NCBI GenBank assembly: GCA_902529785.1
Contig: CABZXV010000003.1
Location: 1-57,767 of the forward strand
Length of the DNA: 57,767 nucleotides
Reading direction: 5' to 3'
Origin: an uncultured Pelagibacteraceae bacterium
GTDB lineage: Bacteria > Pseudomonadota > Alphaproteobacteria > Pelagibacterales > Pelagibacteraceae
The first letter of the stretch is position 1, and the number at the start of each line of letters is the position of its first letter. The notes under the pieces are model-generated. The model had not been told where the DNA came from. It was given only the letters and a program-made list of their open reading frames with translations, and searched no databases. Positions 1 to 9,588 of this stretch are shown here, piece after piece. The position numbers were made by a program, and so were the translations under genes.

Positions 1-778
1 GTTTCTCGCCTAATAAAAATATTGCAGCAAGCAATCCAGTCGGTGGTATACCCATAGTTACTATAGGTAACACTTTATATAATGGATTATTTTTTAGAAC
101 ATAATAAAAGCATCCATAAGTTATAGGTTGCATAATAAATCCAATGTAAAAAGCTATTAACCAATGATTAAATTTAGCAGTTGATAAATATGATATTGTA
201 TCACCTTCAATTACTGCAGAAATTAAAATTAAAGTAGGTCCAGAAAATAATGCAAGCCATGCAACTAAAGCTAAAGGATTAATTTCTTTACTCAAAGGTT
301 TAACAATCACTTGACCGAGTGCCCATATTGCTGAACCTAGAATAGTAAGAGCGATACCAAATATTTTTCCATCTAAATTAGGCGAGCCAGTTAAAATATA
401 TACTCCTATAAATGCAAATCCTATTCCAATCAAAGCTCTTAAAGTTGGTTTTTCTTTCAACATGAAAAAAGCAAAAATTACTCCAAAAGGAACTTCTGTT
501 TGTACTAATAATACCGCCGCTGATGCATCTATAAAATTTAAACCAGTATAGGTAATACTGTATTGCAAAGTGTTTGCTATAAACGAAGCGATAAAAATTT
601 TTTTTAAGAAGCCTTTTGGAATAGGAAACCACCAAATTAAAATAGAAGCAGCAAAAATAAATCTTAAACCCATTAAAAGTATTGGAGGAAAAGATTCAAA
701 AGCTGGTTTTGCAATTACAAAACCAAAACCTAAAAAGATAGGAACAAGTGATGCAACTAGAGTGTCTTTAAAATTCAT
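1..778 (-). CDS. DMT superfamily (EamA) transporter, partial; runs off the left edge
   Basis: Own reverse-strand translation from ATG at 778: MNFKDTLVASLVPIFLGFGFVIAKPAFESFPPILLMGLRFIFAA..., open to position 1; repeated hydrophobic helices and an EamA-like pattern. Not in the supplied ORF track. Confidence 0.85.
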   Translation of the reverse strand, partial: MNFKDTLVASLVPIFLGFGFVIAKPAFESFPPILLMGLRFIFAASILIWWFPIPKGFLKKIFIASFIANTLQYSITYTGLNFIDASAAVLLVQTEVPFGVIFAFFMLKEKPTLRALIGIGFAFIGVYILTGSPNLDGKIFGIALTILGSAIWALGQVIVKPLSKEINPLALVAWLALFSGPTLILISAVIEGDTISYLSTAKFNHWLIAFYIGFIMQPITYGCFYYVLKNNPLYKVLPIVTMGIPPTGLLAAIFLLGEK

Positions 779-838
779 TCAATTCATTTAATATTAATGA
801 TTATTCAAGAACTTATGATATATTGTATTTTTTAAATT

Positions 839-1579
839 ATGAATTCAACAAAAATAGAACCAAAATACATAAGTAAATCAAATCCACGAGTTGGCCTTAT
901 TGCTCTTGCAAGTGATTTTATGATTGAGAGAGATTTTATTAATGTAATAAAGGATAGAGAGATTGATTTTTTTGTTAATAGAATAGAGTGCTATAATCCT
1001 TTAACAAAAGAAAATTTGATTAAAATGTCAGATAAAGTAACTGATGTTGCAAAAGATATTCTTCCAGACCAGGATATAGACTGTGTTGTCTATGGATGCA
1101 CTTCAGGAACAATAGCTGCGGGTTACAATTCTATAGAACAAAAGGTAAAAGCAGCAAAACCAATGGCAGAGGTTACAACACCAAGTACTGCTGCTATAAA
1201 AGCTTTAAAGAAATTAAATATAAGTAAGCTTTGTTTATTTACTCCATATAGTAAAAAACTTAATGATGATGTTATAGAATATTTTAAATCTGAAGGATTT
1301 GAAATAACTTCCAATTCTTATTTTGATATAGAGGCAGACTACGATATCGGTAAGGTAGATCAAAATTATTTGTATGATGTGTTGTCAAAAATAGATTTAA
1401 ATGGCGCGGAAGCATTATTTGTATCTTGTACAGCTTTACCAGTACTACCAATAATTGATAAACTTGAAAAAAAATTAAACACAATTGTTTTATCAAGTAA
1501 CCAGGCTTTAATCTGGGATACTCTAGTCCAAATAAATAAAAATAATCTAGTTGAAGGTTTTGGAAAATTATTCAAATAG
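839..1579 (+). CDS. Asp/Glu racemase / maleate isomerase superfamily, EutA/DoeX-like
   Basis: RVGLIALASDFMIERDF N-terminus; two catalytic-Cys motifs (VYGCTSGT, VSCTALP); directly upstream of a DoeA-like peptidase. Confidence 0.8.
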   Translation: MNSTKIEPKYISKSNPRVGLIALASDFMIERDFINVIKDREIDFFVNRIECYNPLTKENLIKMSDKVTDVAKDILPDQDIDCVVYGCTSGTIAAGYNSIEQKVKAAKPMAEVTTPSTAAIKALKKLNISKLCLFTPYSKKLNDDVIEYFKSEGFEITSNSYFDIEADYDIGKVDQNYLYDVLSKIDLNGAEALFVSCTALPVLPIIDKLEKKLNTIVLSSNQALIWDTLVQINKNNLVEGFGKLFK

Positions 1580-1585
1580 AAATTT

Positions 1586-2755
1586 ATGTCATTTACAAAA
1601 GAGGAATACAAACAAAGACTAAAAAAAGTCCAGTCAATGATGGAAAAAAAAGGCATTGAACTTTTAATTTCTCACGACACTAATAATATGAACTATTTGA
1701 CTGGTTATGATGCATGGTCTTTTTATTATGCTCAATGTGCAATTGTTCATATAAATGCAGACGAACCTCTTTGCTTTGTAAGAGCACAAGATGCTGGAGG
1801 CGCTTATATAAAAACTTATCTTAAAGATGAAAACATAATTGTTTATGACGAAAATTATATTCACACATGGCCAAAACATCCTTATGACTATTTAGTAAAA
1901 ATAATTAAAGATAGAAAATGGGATAAACTTTCAATTGGTGTTGAAATGGATGCCCATTACTTCACAGCTTTTTGCTATGAAAAGATAAAACAAGGTTTGC
2001 CAAACGCAAAAATTAAAGACTCAGAACGTTTAGTCAACTGGGCGAGATTTGCAAAATCTGATGCAGAAATAAAATATATGAAAAATGCTGCATTGATTTC
2101 AGAAAAAGGGATGAAAACTGCAATGGAAGTAATTAAACCTGGTGTAAGACAGTGCGATGCTGTTGGAGAAATTCAAAAAACTTTATTTTATGGAACACCA
2201 GAGTTTGGAGGAGAATATTCGAGTATTGCAACACTTCTTCCAACAGGGAAGGGAACCTCAGCTTCACATTTAACTGCTACACAAGATAAGTTTGTAGAGG
2301 GGGAAGCAACAATTGTAGAGTTATCTGGAGTTTACAAAAGATATCATGCTCCAATGGCAAGAACTGTTTTGTTAGGAAAACCCGATCAACTAAAAATTGA
2401 TACGATGAAAAAGACTATTGAAGCTCTAGAAGCTGGAATTAAAGTAACAAAAGCTGGAAATACTGCAAATGATGTTGCTCAAGCATTTTGGGGAGTTTTA
2501 GACAAATATGGAATAGAGAAAAAGTCTAGAACAGGTTACTCAATTGGTATTGGTTACCCACCAGATTGGGGTGAACATACTTTAAATATATATAAAGAAG
2601 AAATGACAGAACTAGTTCCAAATTCTTGTTTTCATATGATAGCTGTAATGCAATTTGGTGATTGGGGAGTCGAAGCATCAGAATCTATAAGAGTTACTGA
2701 CAATGGATGTGAATTATTTTGTAATTATCCAAAAGACCTAAATATAAAGAGTTAA
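1586..2755 (+). CDS. doeA: M24-family hydrolase, ectoine hydrolase (DoeA/EutD)-like
   Basis: Creatinase/M24 fold; SRTGYSIGIGYPPDWGEHT and WGVEASESIRV motifs resemble ectoine hydrolase; neighbour of EutA-like gene. Confidence 0.75.
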   Translation: MSFTKEEYKQRLKKVQSMMEKKGIELLISHDTNNMNYLTGYDAWSFYYAQCAIVHINADEPLCFVRAQDAGGAYIKTYLKDENIIVYDENYIHTWPKHPYDYLVKIIKDRKWDKLSIGVEMDAHYFTAFCYEKIKQGLPNAKIKDSERLVNWARFAKSDAEIKYMKNAALISEKGMKTAMEVIKPGVRQCDAVGEIQKTLFYGTPEFGGEYSSIATLLPTGKGTSASHLTATQDKFVEGEATIVELSGVYKRYHAPMARTVLLGKPDQLKIDTMKKTIEALEAGIKVTKAGNTANDVAQAFWGVLDKYGIEKKSRTGYSIGIGYPPDWGEHTLNIYKEEMTELVPNSCFHMIAVMQFGDWGVEASESIRVTDNGCELFCNYPKDLNIKS

Positions 2756-2800
2756 TTAACTGTTGCAAATAACATAACTAAATGTTTTAAAAACTATCTT

Positions 2801-3886
2801 ATGTCAAAAAAAGCTGATTTCGTAAAATTTGATAAAGTAGACAAAAGTTACGACGGAAAAGTATTAGTAGTAAAAGATCTGAATTTAGATATTGAAGAAG
2901 GGGAGTTTGTAACAATGCTTGGACCTTCTGGTTCAGGAAAAACGACATGTCTAATGATGCTTGCTGGTTTTGAAACTCCAACTAATGGAGAAATATTTTT
3001 AGATAACAATCCAATTTCTAATATTCCACCACATAAAAGAGGGATCGGAATGGTTTTTCAAAACTATGCATTATTTCCTCACATGACAGTCTTTGAAAAT
3101 TTAGCATTTCCCTTAAAGGTAAGAAAAATGTCTCAAGAGGACATAGAGAAAAAAGTCGACAAAGCTTTAGCAATGGTCTCACTGGATGGATTTGCAAATA
3201 GAATGCCAGGTCAACTATCTGGTGGCCAGCAACAAAGAGTTGCAGTTGCAAGAGCTTTAGTTTTTGATCCTGCTGTTGTTTTAATGGATGAGCCTTTAGG
3301 TGCCTTAGATAAAAATTTAAGAGAAAGTATGCAGTACGAAATTAAACATATTCATGAAAGTATTGGTGTAACAGTTGTTTATGTAACTCATGATCAAGGT
3401 GAGGCTTTAACAATGTCAAATAGAATTGCGGTATTTAATGATGGTAAAGTTCAACAACTTTCAAGTCCTGATAAGTTATATGAAGAACCTGTAAACTCTT
3501 TTGTTGCAGAATTTATTGGAGAAAATAATACTTTTGGTGGAGAAGTTTCTGAAATTTCAAATGGAACATGTAAAGTGAAATTAGAAAAGGGTGAAATAAT
3601 TGCTAATCCAATTTCAGTTAAATCTGCTGGAGATAAAACTACAGTATCAATTAGACCAGAACGAGCATTGATAAATCCTAAAGATAAAATGGATAATAAT
3701 CAAAAAGGAAAAATTGAAGAAGTCATTTATCATGGGGATCATACTAGAGTTAGATTAAATTTACTTGGTAATTCAGAATTTATATTGAAAGTTCCAAATA
3801 GTTCTCAAAACCTAGATATAAAACTTGGTAATGAAATTAATATTGGCTGGAACAGTCATGACGCTAGAGCATTAGACCCAAAATAA
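2801..3886 (+). CDS. potA: ABC transporter ATP-binding protein, spermidine/putrescine (PotA) type
   Basis: Walker A GPSGSGKTT, signature LSGGQQQRVAVARAL, Walker B VVLMDEPLGALD, C-terminal TOBE-like region. Confidence 0.9.
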   Translation: MSKKADFVKFDKVDKSYDGKVLVVKDLNLDIEEGEFVTMLGPSGSGKTTCLMMLAGFETPTNGEIFLDNNPISNIPPHKRGIGMVFQNYALFPHMTVFENLAFPLKVRKMSQEDIEKKVDKALAMVSLDGFANRMPGQLSGGQQQRVAVARALVFDPAVVLMDEPLGALDKNLRESMQYEIKHIHESIGVTVVYVTHDQGEALTMSNRIAVFNDGKVQQLSSPDKLYEEPVNSFVAEFIGENNTFGGEVSEISNGTCKVKLEKGEIIANPISVKSAGDKTTVSIRPERALINPKDKMDNNQKGKIEEVIYHGDHTRVRLNLLGNSEFILKVPNSSQNLDIKLGNEINIGWNSHDARALDPK

Positions 3887-3919
3887 GCTAAATTATTACA
3901 TTTTCGCCAAAATCACCTG

Positions 3920-3948
3920 TTGACTCTTATATTCTATGTTGCTGTACT
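3920..3948 (+). promoter_or_regulatory. Putative sigma70-type promoter of the PotD/F-like gene
   Basis: TTGACT (3920-3925), 17-nt spacer, TGTACT (3943-3948), upstream of SD GGAGG and ATG at 3985. Confidence 0.5.
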
Positions 3949-3984
3949 CATTTTTTATAAAAAAAACGTTTAAACGGAGGATAA

Positions 3985-5103
3985 ATGAAAAAATTAAGTA
4001 AATTATTACTTGCTTTAACATTTGCAGTTTCTGTATCTACATCCGCTTTTGCAGTAGTTGTTGCATCATGGGGTGGAGCATACACAGAAAGTCAAAAGTT
4101 AGGATACGGAGATCCAACATCGAAAGCATTGGGTGTACCAATCGAGTGGGTTGACTATTCTGGTGGACTTTCAGAAATTAAAGCGCAAATAGAAGCAGGA
4201 GCAATCACATGGGATATTATAGACGTATTCGCTTATGATACTATTAATGGTTGTGACGAAGGAATTTTTGTTGAATTTGATTTTGACAAAGACTTCCCAC
4301 CAGCACCAGATGGTACACCAGCTAGTGAAGACTTCTTTACTGATATGCCAAGTAAATGTGCGGTAGGAAATATCTTATATTCTTGGAACTATGCTTACAA
4401 CAGTGATTTGTTAAAAAGCACTCCAACGACTTTAAAAGATTTCTTTAACACAAAAAGATTTCCTGGAAAAAGAGCTATTTACAAAAGTGCATTAACTAAC
4501 TTAGAAATTGCATTAGCAGCAGATGGCGTAAAAATGGGTAAAGGTGGAGAATTTATCTACAAAAAATTAGAAGAGCCAGGATATGTTGACAGAGCAATGA
4601 ATAAAATCAAAGAACTTTGTGAGGATCCAAATGGTGGATGTGTATTTTGGTCAGCTGGAGCTCAACCACCAGAATTATTAATGAGTGGTGAAGTTGTAAT
4701 GGCAACTGGTTGGAATGGTAGATTTTTCAATGCAGCTGTTGGAGAAGGTGCTCCAATAGTTCAAGTTTGGGATGGACAAGGTCTTGACTATGAATATTTT
4801 GCATTAGTGAAAGGTGGACCAAACCAAGAAGATGCTATGAAGGCTTTAGCAATGATGACAAGTACTGAGATGTTAGCAGGAAGTGCAAAATACATTGCAT
4901 ATGCACCATGGAGAAAATCATCAATTGCAGTTATGGAAGCAGGCGAGCCTTGGTATAAAGATGGAAAAACAAATATGGTTCCACATATGCCAACAGCACC
5001 AGCTAACCTTAAAAGATACTTCTTAGTAGACGCTGAGTACTGGGCTGATAACGGCACAGAGCTTGGTGAAAAATGGGAAGCAATGAAAGCTAGTATTAAA
5101 TAA
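3985..5103 (+). CDS. ABC transporter periplasmic substrate-binding protein, PotD/PotF-like
   Basis: Signal peptide MKKLSKLLLALTFAVSVSTSAFA; VVASWGGAYTE; located between PotA-like and PotB/C-like genes. Confidence 0.88.
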   Translation: MKKLSKLLLALTFAVSVSTSAFAVVVASWGGAYTESQKLGYGDPTSKALGVPIEWVDYSGGLSEIKAQIEAGAITWDIIDVFAYDTINGCDEGIFVEFDFDKDFPPAPDGTPASEDFFTDMPSKCAVGNILYSWNYAYNSDLLKSTPTTLKDFFNTKRFPGKRAIYKSALTNLEIALAADGVKMGKGGEFIYKKLEEPGYVDRAMNKIKELCEDPNGGCVFWSAGAQPPELLMSGEVVMATGWNGRFFNAAVGEGAPIVQVWDGQGLDYEYFALVKGGPNQEDAMKALAMMTSTEMLAGSAKYIAYAPWRKSSIAVMEAGEPWYKDGKTNMVPHMPTAPANLKRYFLVDAEYWADNGTELGEKWEAMKASIK

Positions 5104-5140
5104 TTAAAGTTTTAAACATTTTAATTTTATATTATATTAA

Positions 5141-5169
5141 GGGCGGTTTTTTTAACCGCCCTTTTTTTT
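5141..5169 (+). terminator. Rho-independent terminator/attenuator between SBP and permease
   Basis: GGGCGGTT-TTTTT-AACCGCCC stem-loop followed by T8 that runs directly into the ATG at 5170. Confidence 0.85.
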
Positions 5170-6423
5170 ATGAGCTCAGATACAAGAAAAATATTAACAA
5201 CAGATGGAATTCCTTTAGAGGAAAGTCTTAAACAGGCAGAAAAGAAAAATAAAATTAAGGCTTTTCTATTAGTTGCGCCTTTATTATTATTTTTAATCAT
5301 TACATATATGATCCCTATTGGTGATATGTTCTCAAGAAGCATAGACGATAAGATGGTTACCAATATGCTTCCCAAAACCTATAAAGCAATGGAGAAATGG
5401 GATGGAAAAGAATTACCCCCAGAGGAAGTTTTTGAAGCGTTTTACCTAGACTACAAAATTCTTGTTAAAAATAAAACTGCAGGGAAATTACAGACACAAT
5501 TAAACTATGAAAAAAATGGTTTTAAGAGTGTTTTAAAAAAACTTGCTAGAAAACAAAAGAAATTTGAAGAGGGAAATTACAAAGAACAAATAATGAAAGT
5601 TCATAAAAGATGGAGAAATGTTGAATATTGGAGAGCAATTAAAAGAAGAGCTCCATCTTATACATATTCAAAATACCTTAAAGGTGTAGACATGTACTCC
5701 AATGAAGATGGAAAAATTGTTCAAGTTTCTGAGGATAGAAGAATTCATAGAATATTATGGATAAGAACAGTGGAGGTAGCTTTTTTTGTTACTTTATTTT
5801 GTTTTTTGATGGCTTACCCAATTGCACATTTATTGGCAACTCTACCAATGAAATATAGTAATTTGCTGATGATCTGCGTTCTTCTTCCTTTCTGGACATC
5901 TTTACTAGTAAGAACTGCAAGTTGGATGATTTTGTTACAGCAACAAGGAATTGTGAATGATTTCTTTGTTTGGACAGGTCTTGTTGCAGACGATAACAGA
6001 CCTGAGATGATGTACAATAAAACTGGAACTTACGTTGCAATGACTCAAATACTTTTACCTTTTATGGTTTTACCTTTGTATAGTGTCATGAAAACGATCT
6101 CTCCAAGTCTTATGAGGGCTGGTAAGTCTTTAGGCGCAACCCCAGCGGTTGCATTTTTTAAAGTTTATTTTCCACTTACAATTCCAGGAATAGGTGCAGG
6201 TTGCCTATTAGTATTTATTTTAGCAATTGGATATTATATTACGCCAGCACTTGTTGGAGGTGCATCTGGAACACTTATCAGTAATCAAATAGCATATCAT
6301 ATGAAAAGCACTTTAGATTGGAGTTTTGCATCTGCAATGGGTCTGATGCTTTTAACGGGTGTGTTAGCAATATATTGGATTTATAATAAACTTGTTGGAG
6401 TTGATAACATCAAATTAGGTTAA
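5170..6423 (+). CDS. ABC transporter permease, PotB-like
   Basis: Multiple TM segments; BPD_transp_1-type EAA loop (RAGKSLGATPAVAFFKVYFPLTIPG). Confidence 0.88.
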   Translation: MSSDTRKILTTDGIPLEESLKQAEKKNKIKAFLLVAPLLLFLIITYMIPIGDMFSRSIDDKMVTNMLPKTYKAMEKWDGKELPPEEVFEAFYLDYKILVKNKTAGKLQTQLNYEKNGFKSVLKKLARKQKKFEEGNYKEQIMKVHKRWRNVEYWRAIKRRAPSYTYSKYLKGVDMYSNEDGKIVQVSEDRRIHRILWIRTVEVAFFVTLFCFLMAYPIAHLLATLPMKYSNLLMICVLLPFWTSLLVRTASWMILLQQQGIVNDFFVWTGLVADDNRPEMMYNKTGTYVAMTQILLPFMVLPLYSVMKTISPSLMRAGKSLGATPAVAFFKVYFPLTIPGIGAGCLLVFILAIGYYITPALVGGASGTLISNQIAYHMKSTLDWSFASAMGLMLLTGVLAIYWIYNKLVGVDNIKLG

Positions 6424-6425
6424 TT

Positions 6426-7280
6426 ATGGCATTACCAAAATATACAGAACCACATTATAGAATTTGGCATTACTTTTATTTATTAATTTGTGGTTGTGTC
6501 TTTTTCTTTTTGATAGCTCCTTTATTTGTAATTTTTCCATTATCTTTCAATGCAGAAGAGTTTTTGGTTTTTTCCGATGGAATGAAAAGATTAGACCCTG
6601 ATGCATTCTCAATGAGATGGTATAAGGATATGATTTATGGAACAAAAAATCCATGGGGTTTAGCTGCAAGAAATAGTTTTATAATTGCAATCTTTGCAAC
6701 ATTGGGATCAATTATTTTAGGTACTCTTGCCGCATTAGGTTTAAGCAGCAGACATATGCCTTACAAAGGTTTGATAATGGCAATTTTAATTTCACCAATG
6801 ATTGTTCCGCTAATTATTTCTGGAGTAGCGATTTTCTTTTTCATGGCAAAGGTAGGTTTGGCAGCTACTCATTTAGGTATTATACTGGCACATATTATTC
6901 TTGGAACACCTTTTGTAGTAATAACTGTAACTGCAACACTTTCAGGTTTTGATCATAGCATTACACGTGCGGCCTCAAGTCTCGGAAGTAGTCCATATAA
7001 TACATTTATGAAAATTACTTTACCTTTGATATTACCCGGAGTTATTTCTGGTGGCCTTTTTGCTTTTGTGACCTCTTTTGATGAGGTCGTCGTTGTATTA
7101 TTCTTGGCTGGCTTAGATAATACTACAATACCAATTCAAATGTGGACTGGACTAAGAGAGCAATTAAGCCCGACAATTTTAGCTGTAGCAACCTGTTTGA
7201 TTATATTGTCAGTATTGATTTTATTAACCGCTGAACTTTTAAGAAGAAGATCTGAAAGATTAAGAGGAATTAATAGATAG
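6426..7280 (+). CDS. ABC transporter permease, PotC-like
   Basis: EAA loop (RAASSLGSSPYNTFMKITLPLILPG); 2-nt gap from PotB-like gene. Confidence 0.9.
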   Translation: MALPKYTEPHYRIWHYFYLLICGCVFFFLIAPLFVIFPLSFNAEEFLVFSDGMKRLDPDAFSMRWYKDMIYGTKNPWGLAARNSFIIAIFATLGSIILGTLAALGLSSRHMPYKGLIMAILISPMIVPLIISGVAIFFFMAKVGLAATHLGIILAHIILGTPFVVITVTATLSGFDHSITRAASSLGSSPYNTFMKITLPLILPGVISGGLFAFVTSFDEVVVVLFLAGLDNTTIPIQMWTGLREQLSPTILAVATCLIILSVLILLTAELLRRRSERLRGINR

Positions 7281-7281
7281 T

Positions 7282-8409
7282 TTAATCTACAGACTCAATT
7301 ACTGTAGCTATTCCCATTCCCAAACCAATACACTGAGTAGATAGAGCATATCTTTTATTTTCTCTTTTTAATAGATCAGCTGCTTTACCAGTAATTCTTG
7401 CACCTGTTGCACCAAGTGGATGGCCAAGAGCAAGAGCTCCACCATCTAAATTAACTTTATCTTTATTTATACCTAAATCTTTAATACACGCTAATGATTG
7501 AGACGCAAAAGCTTCATTCAATTCAACAATATCAATTTGGTTAGCTGACAAGTTGGCCCTCTTTAAAGCTTTTTTTGAAGCGCCAATTGGACCTAGGCCC
7601 ATATAATCAGGGTCACAGCCCTCAACAGCAGTAGATATTATTCTTCCTAAAATATTTAAATTATTTTCTTTTGCGTAATTTTCTTCACAAATTAAAGTTG
7701 CCGCAGCACCGTCTGTTAACGGTGATGAAGTTGCAGCTGTAACTGTTCCATTTTCATCAAAAGCAAGTTTTAATCCATCTAATTTTTCCATTGTACTGTT
7801 TGGTCTAATGTTTCCATCTGAATCACAATCACCAATTGATACGATTTCATTCTTAAAATTTCCTTTGGTTTGTGCTTCATGTGCTTTTTGATGACTTGAT
7901 ATTGCAAACTCCTGTTGTTCATTTCTTGAAATGTTATATTTTTTTGCAACGTTTTCTGCAGTTTTTCCCATTGAAAAATAAACATGTGGATTATCAGTCT
8001 TACTTTCAGGGTAGGGGATTGGTTCAAAACCAGTATTTACTCTTGTCATACTTTCTACTCCCCCACAAACAAATACTTTTCCAGCACCTAATGAAATTTT
8101 ACCAGCTGCGATATGAATAGCCTCCATTGATGAGCCACACCATCTATCTACTGTCATACCAGAGGTTTTAACATTCATCCCACTTAGAAAAGTAGTTAAC
8201 TTTCCAATATTAAAACTTTGTTCTCCTGTTTGAAATGCACAACCAACTACAATGTCCTCAATGTCATCTTTTTTAACATTTGATTTTGATACTAAATCTT
8301 TAATTACTTCTGCTAATAGATTAACTGGTTTTGAGTTAATTAAAGCTCCCTTTCTTGCCATAGTAAAAGGTGATCTTGAAAATCCTGCTATTACTGGTTT
8401 AAACATCAT
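7282..8409 (-). CDS. Acetyl-CoA acyltransferase / thiolase
   Basis: VDRWCGSSMEAIH active Cys, NLDGGALALGHPLGATGAR and CIGLGMGIA thiolase motifs. Confidence 0.93.
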   Translation of the reverse strand: MMFKPVIAGFSRSPFTMARKGALINSKPVNLLAEVIKDLVSKSNVKKDDIEDIVVGCAFQTGEQSFNIGKLTTFLSGMNVKTSGMTVDRWCGSSMEAIHIAAGKISLGAGKVFVCGGVESMTRVNTGFEPIPYPESKTDNPHVYFSMGKTAENVAKKYNISRNEQQEFAISSHQKAHEAQTKGNFKNEIVSIGDCDSDGNIRPNSTMEKLDGLKLAFDENGTVTAATSSPLTDGAAATLICEENYAKENNLNILGRIISTAVEGCDPDYMGLGPIGASKKALKRANLSANQIDIVELNEAFASQSLACIKDLGINKDKVNLDGGALALGHPLGATGARITGKAADLLKRENKRYALSTQCIGLGMGIATVIESVD

Positions 8410-8421
8410 TAAAGTATAAGG

Positions 8422-9588
8422 TTAATCAGGAAATGGTAAAGAAGTTATAATGCCTTTTCTATTTTTTCCATTAAAAGTGTTTATAAAAACTTCATTCCCT
8501 AAATCCCAAAAATCTCTACTTATCATTGATAAACCTATATTTTTCTTTATTCTCGGGGAATAAATTCCGGAAGCAATTTGACCAATCTTTTTATTATTTT
8601 TTGAGTATACTGGCAAAGGAACTCCTGTTGGTTTGCAGGGTTCGCCATCAAAAATTATTCCTCTCATCTGTTGTTTGATTCCCTCAGATTGAATCTTTCT
8701 CAAAGCGTCTTTTCCAATAAAATCATGATCATCTTCTTGTTTACAATATTTCTCAAGATTGCATTCCAATGGGTTATTTTCTCTGGTGAAATCATTGCCA
8801 TAGGACATAAGTCCTGCCTCAATTCTATCAATTAGGTTTGGACATCCAGGAGATATATTAAATTTTTGACCATGATCCCAAATAATATCCCAAAGCTTTT
8901 CACCAAGTTCAATTTCATTAAAATGAGTTTCAAATCCTTTAAAATAAATTTCAAAACCATCTTGCTTACTATATCCAGACCTTGCGATTATTTGTTTTGT
9001 GCCCAAAAAGTCAAAAACTTTAAAATTGAAAAATTTTAATTTTTTTATGTCTTCACCAAATATTGAAATCAGTAGGTCTTCAGATTTAGGACCTTGAATA
9101 GCTAATGGATAAACATCGGGTTCTATTATTTCAACATTATATCCAGAACCTAATGCAATACCTTTTGCCCATAGCAGAATATCTGAGTCAGCTATAGATA
9201 TCCAAAACATATCATCATCTAGTTTAAGTAAAACTGGATCATTAATCATTCCTGCAGTCTCATCTATTATTGGGATATAAAAACATTTTCCAGTCTCCAT
9301 TTTTTTTATAGAGCGAGGAGTCATTTTTTGTACAAGCTTTGTTGAATCAGGGCCTGTAATTTGTACTTGTCTTTGACAAGATACATCCCAAACTTGAACC
9401 TGCTCTCTTAAATGCCAGTAATCTTCCTCAACTGTATTCTTAAATCCTTTTGGCAACAACATGTGGTTTACAACAGTAAAATCTGATACACCACATGCTT
9501 CAACTTTGTTTGTGAATGGAGTACGCCTTATACGTCTTGACATATTTAATTTAATATTTTTTTGATGTATTAAATTTTCACCACTCAT
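8422..9588 (-). CDS. GcvT-fold THF-dependent methyltransferase, DMSP demethylase (DmdA)-like
   Basis: RRIRRTPFTNKVEACGVSDFTVVNHMLLP, HLREQVQVWDVSCQRQVQI and SGYSKQDGFEIYF resemble DmdA; exact clade and substrate not assigned. Confidence 0.72.
   Translation of the reverse strand: MSGENLIHQKNIKLNMSRRIRRTPFTNKVEACGVSDFTVVNHMLLPKGFKNTVEEDYWHLREQVQVWDVSCQRQVQITGPDSTKLVQKMTPRSIKKMETGKCFYIPIIDETAGMINDPVLLKLDDDMFWISIADSDILLWAKGIALGSGYNVEIIEPDVYPLAIQGPKSEDLLISIFGEDIKKLKFFNFKVFDFLGTKQIIARSGYSKQDGFEIYFKGFETHFNEIELGEKLWDIIWDHGQKFNISPGCPNLIDRIEAGLMSYGNDFTRENNPLECNLEKYCKQEDDHDFIGKDALRKIQSEGIKQQMRGIIFDGEPCKPTGVPLPVYSKNNKKIGQIASGIYSPRIKKNIGLSMISRDFWDLGNEVFINTFNGKNRKGIITSLPFPD

Noticed and set aside
378-635. 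85-aa minus ORF and overlapping 570-791 plus ORF
   Set aside because: Both overlap the EamA transporter reading frame on the minus strand (1-778), which has clear protein-like character; these are out-of-frame by-products.
7280-7282. Possible gene fusion or frameshift at the potC/thiolase junction
   Set aside because: Simple convergent gene ends with 1-nt spacing; both proteins are full length.
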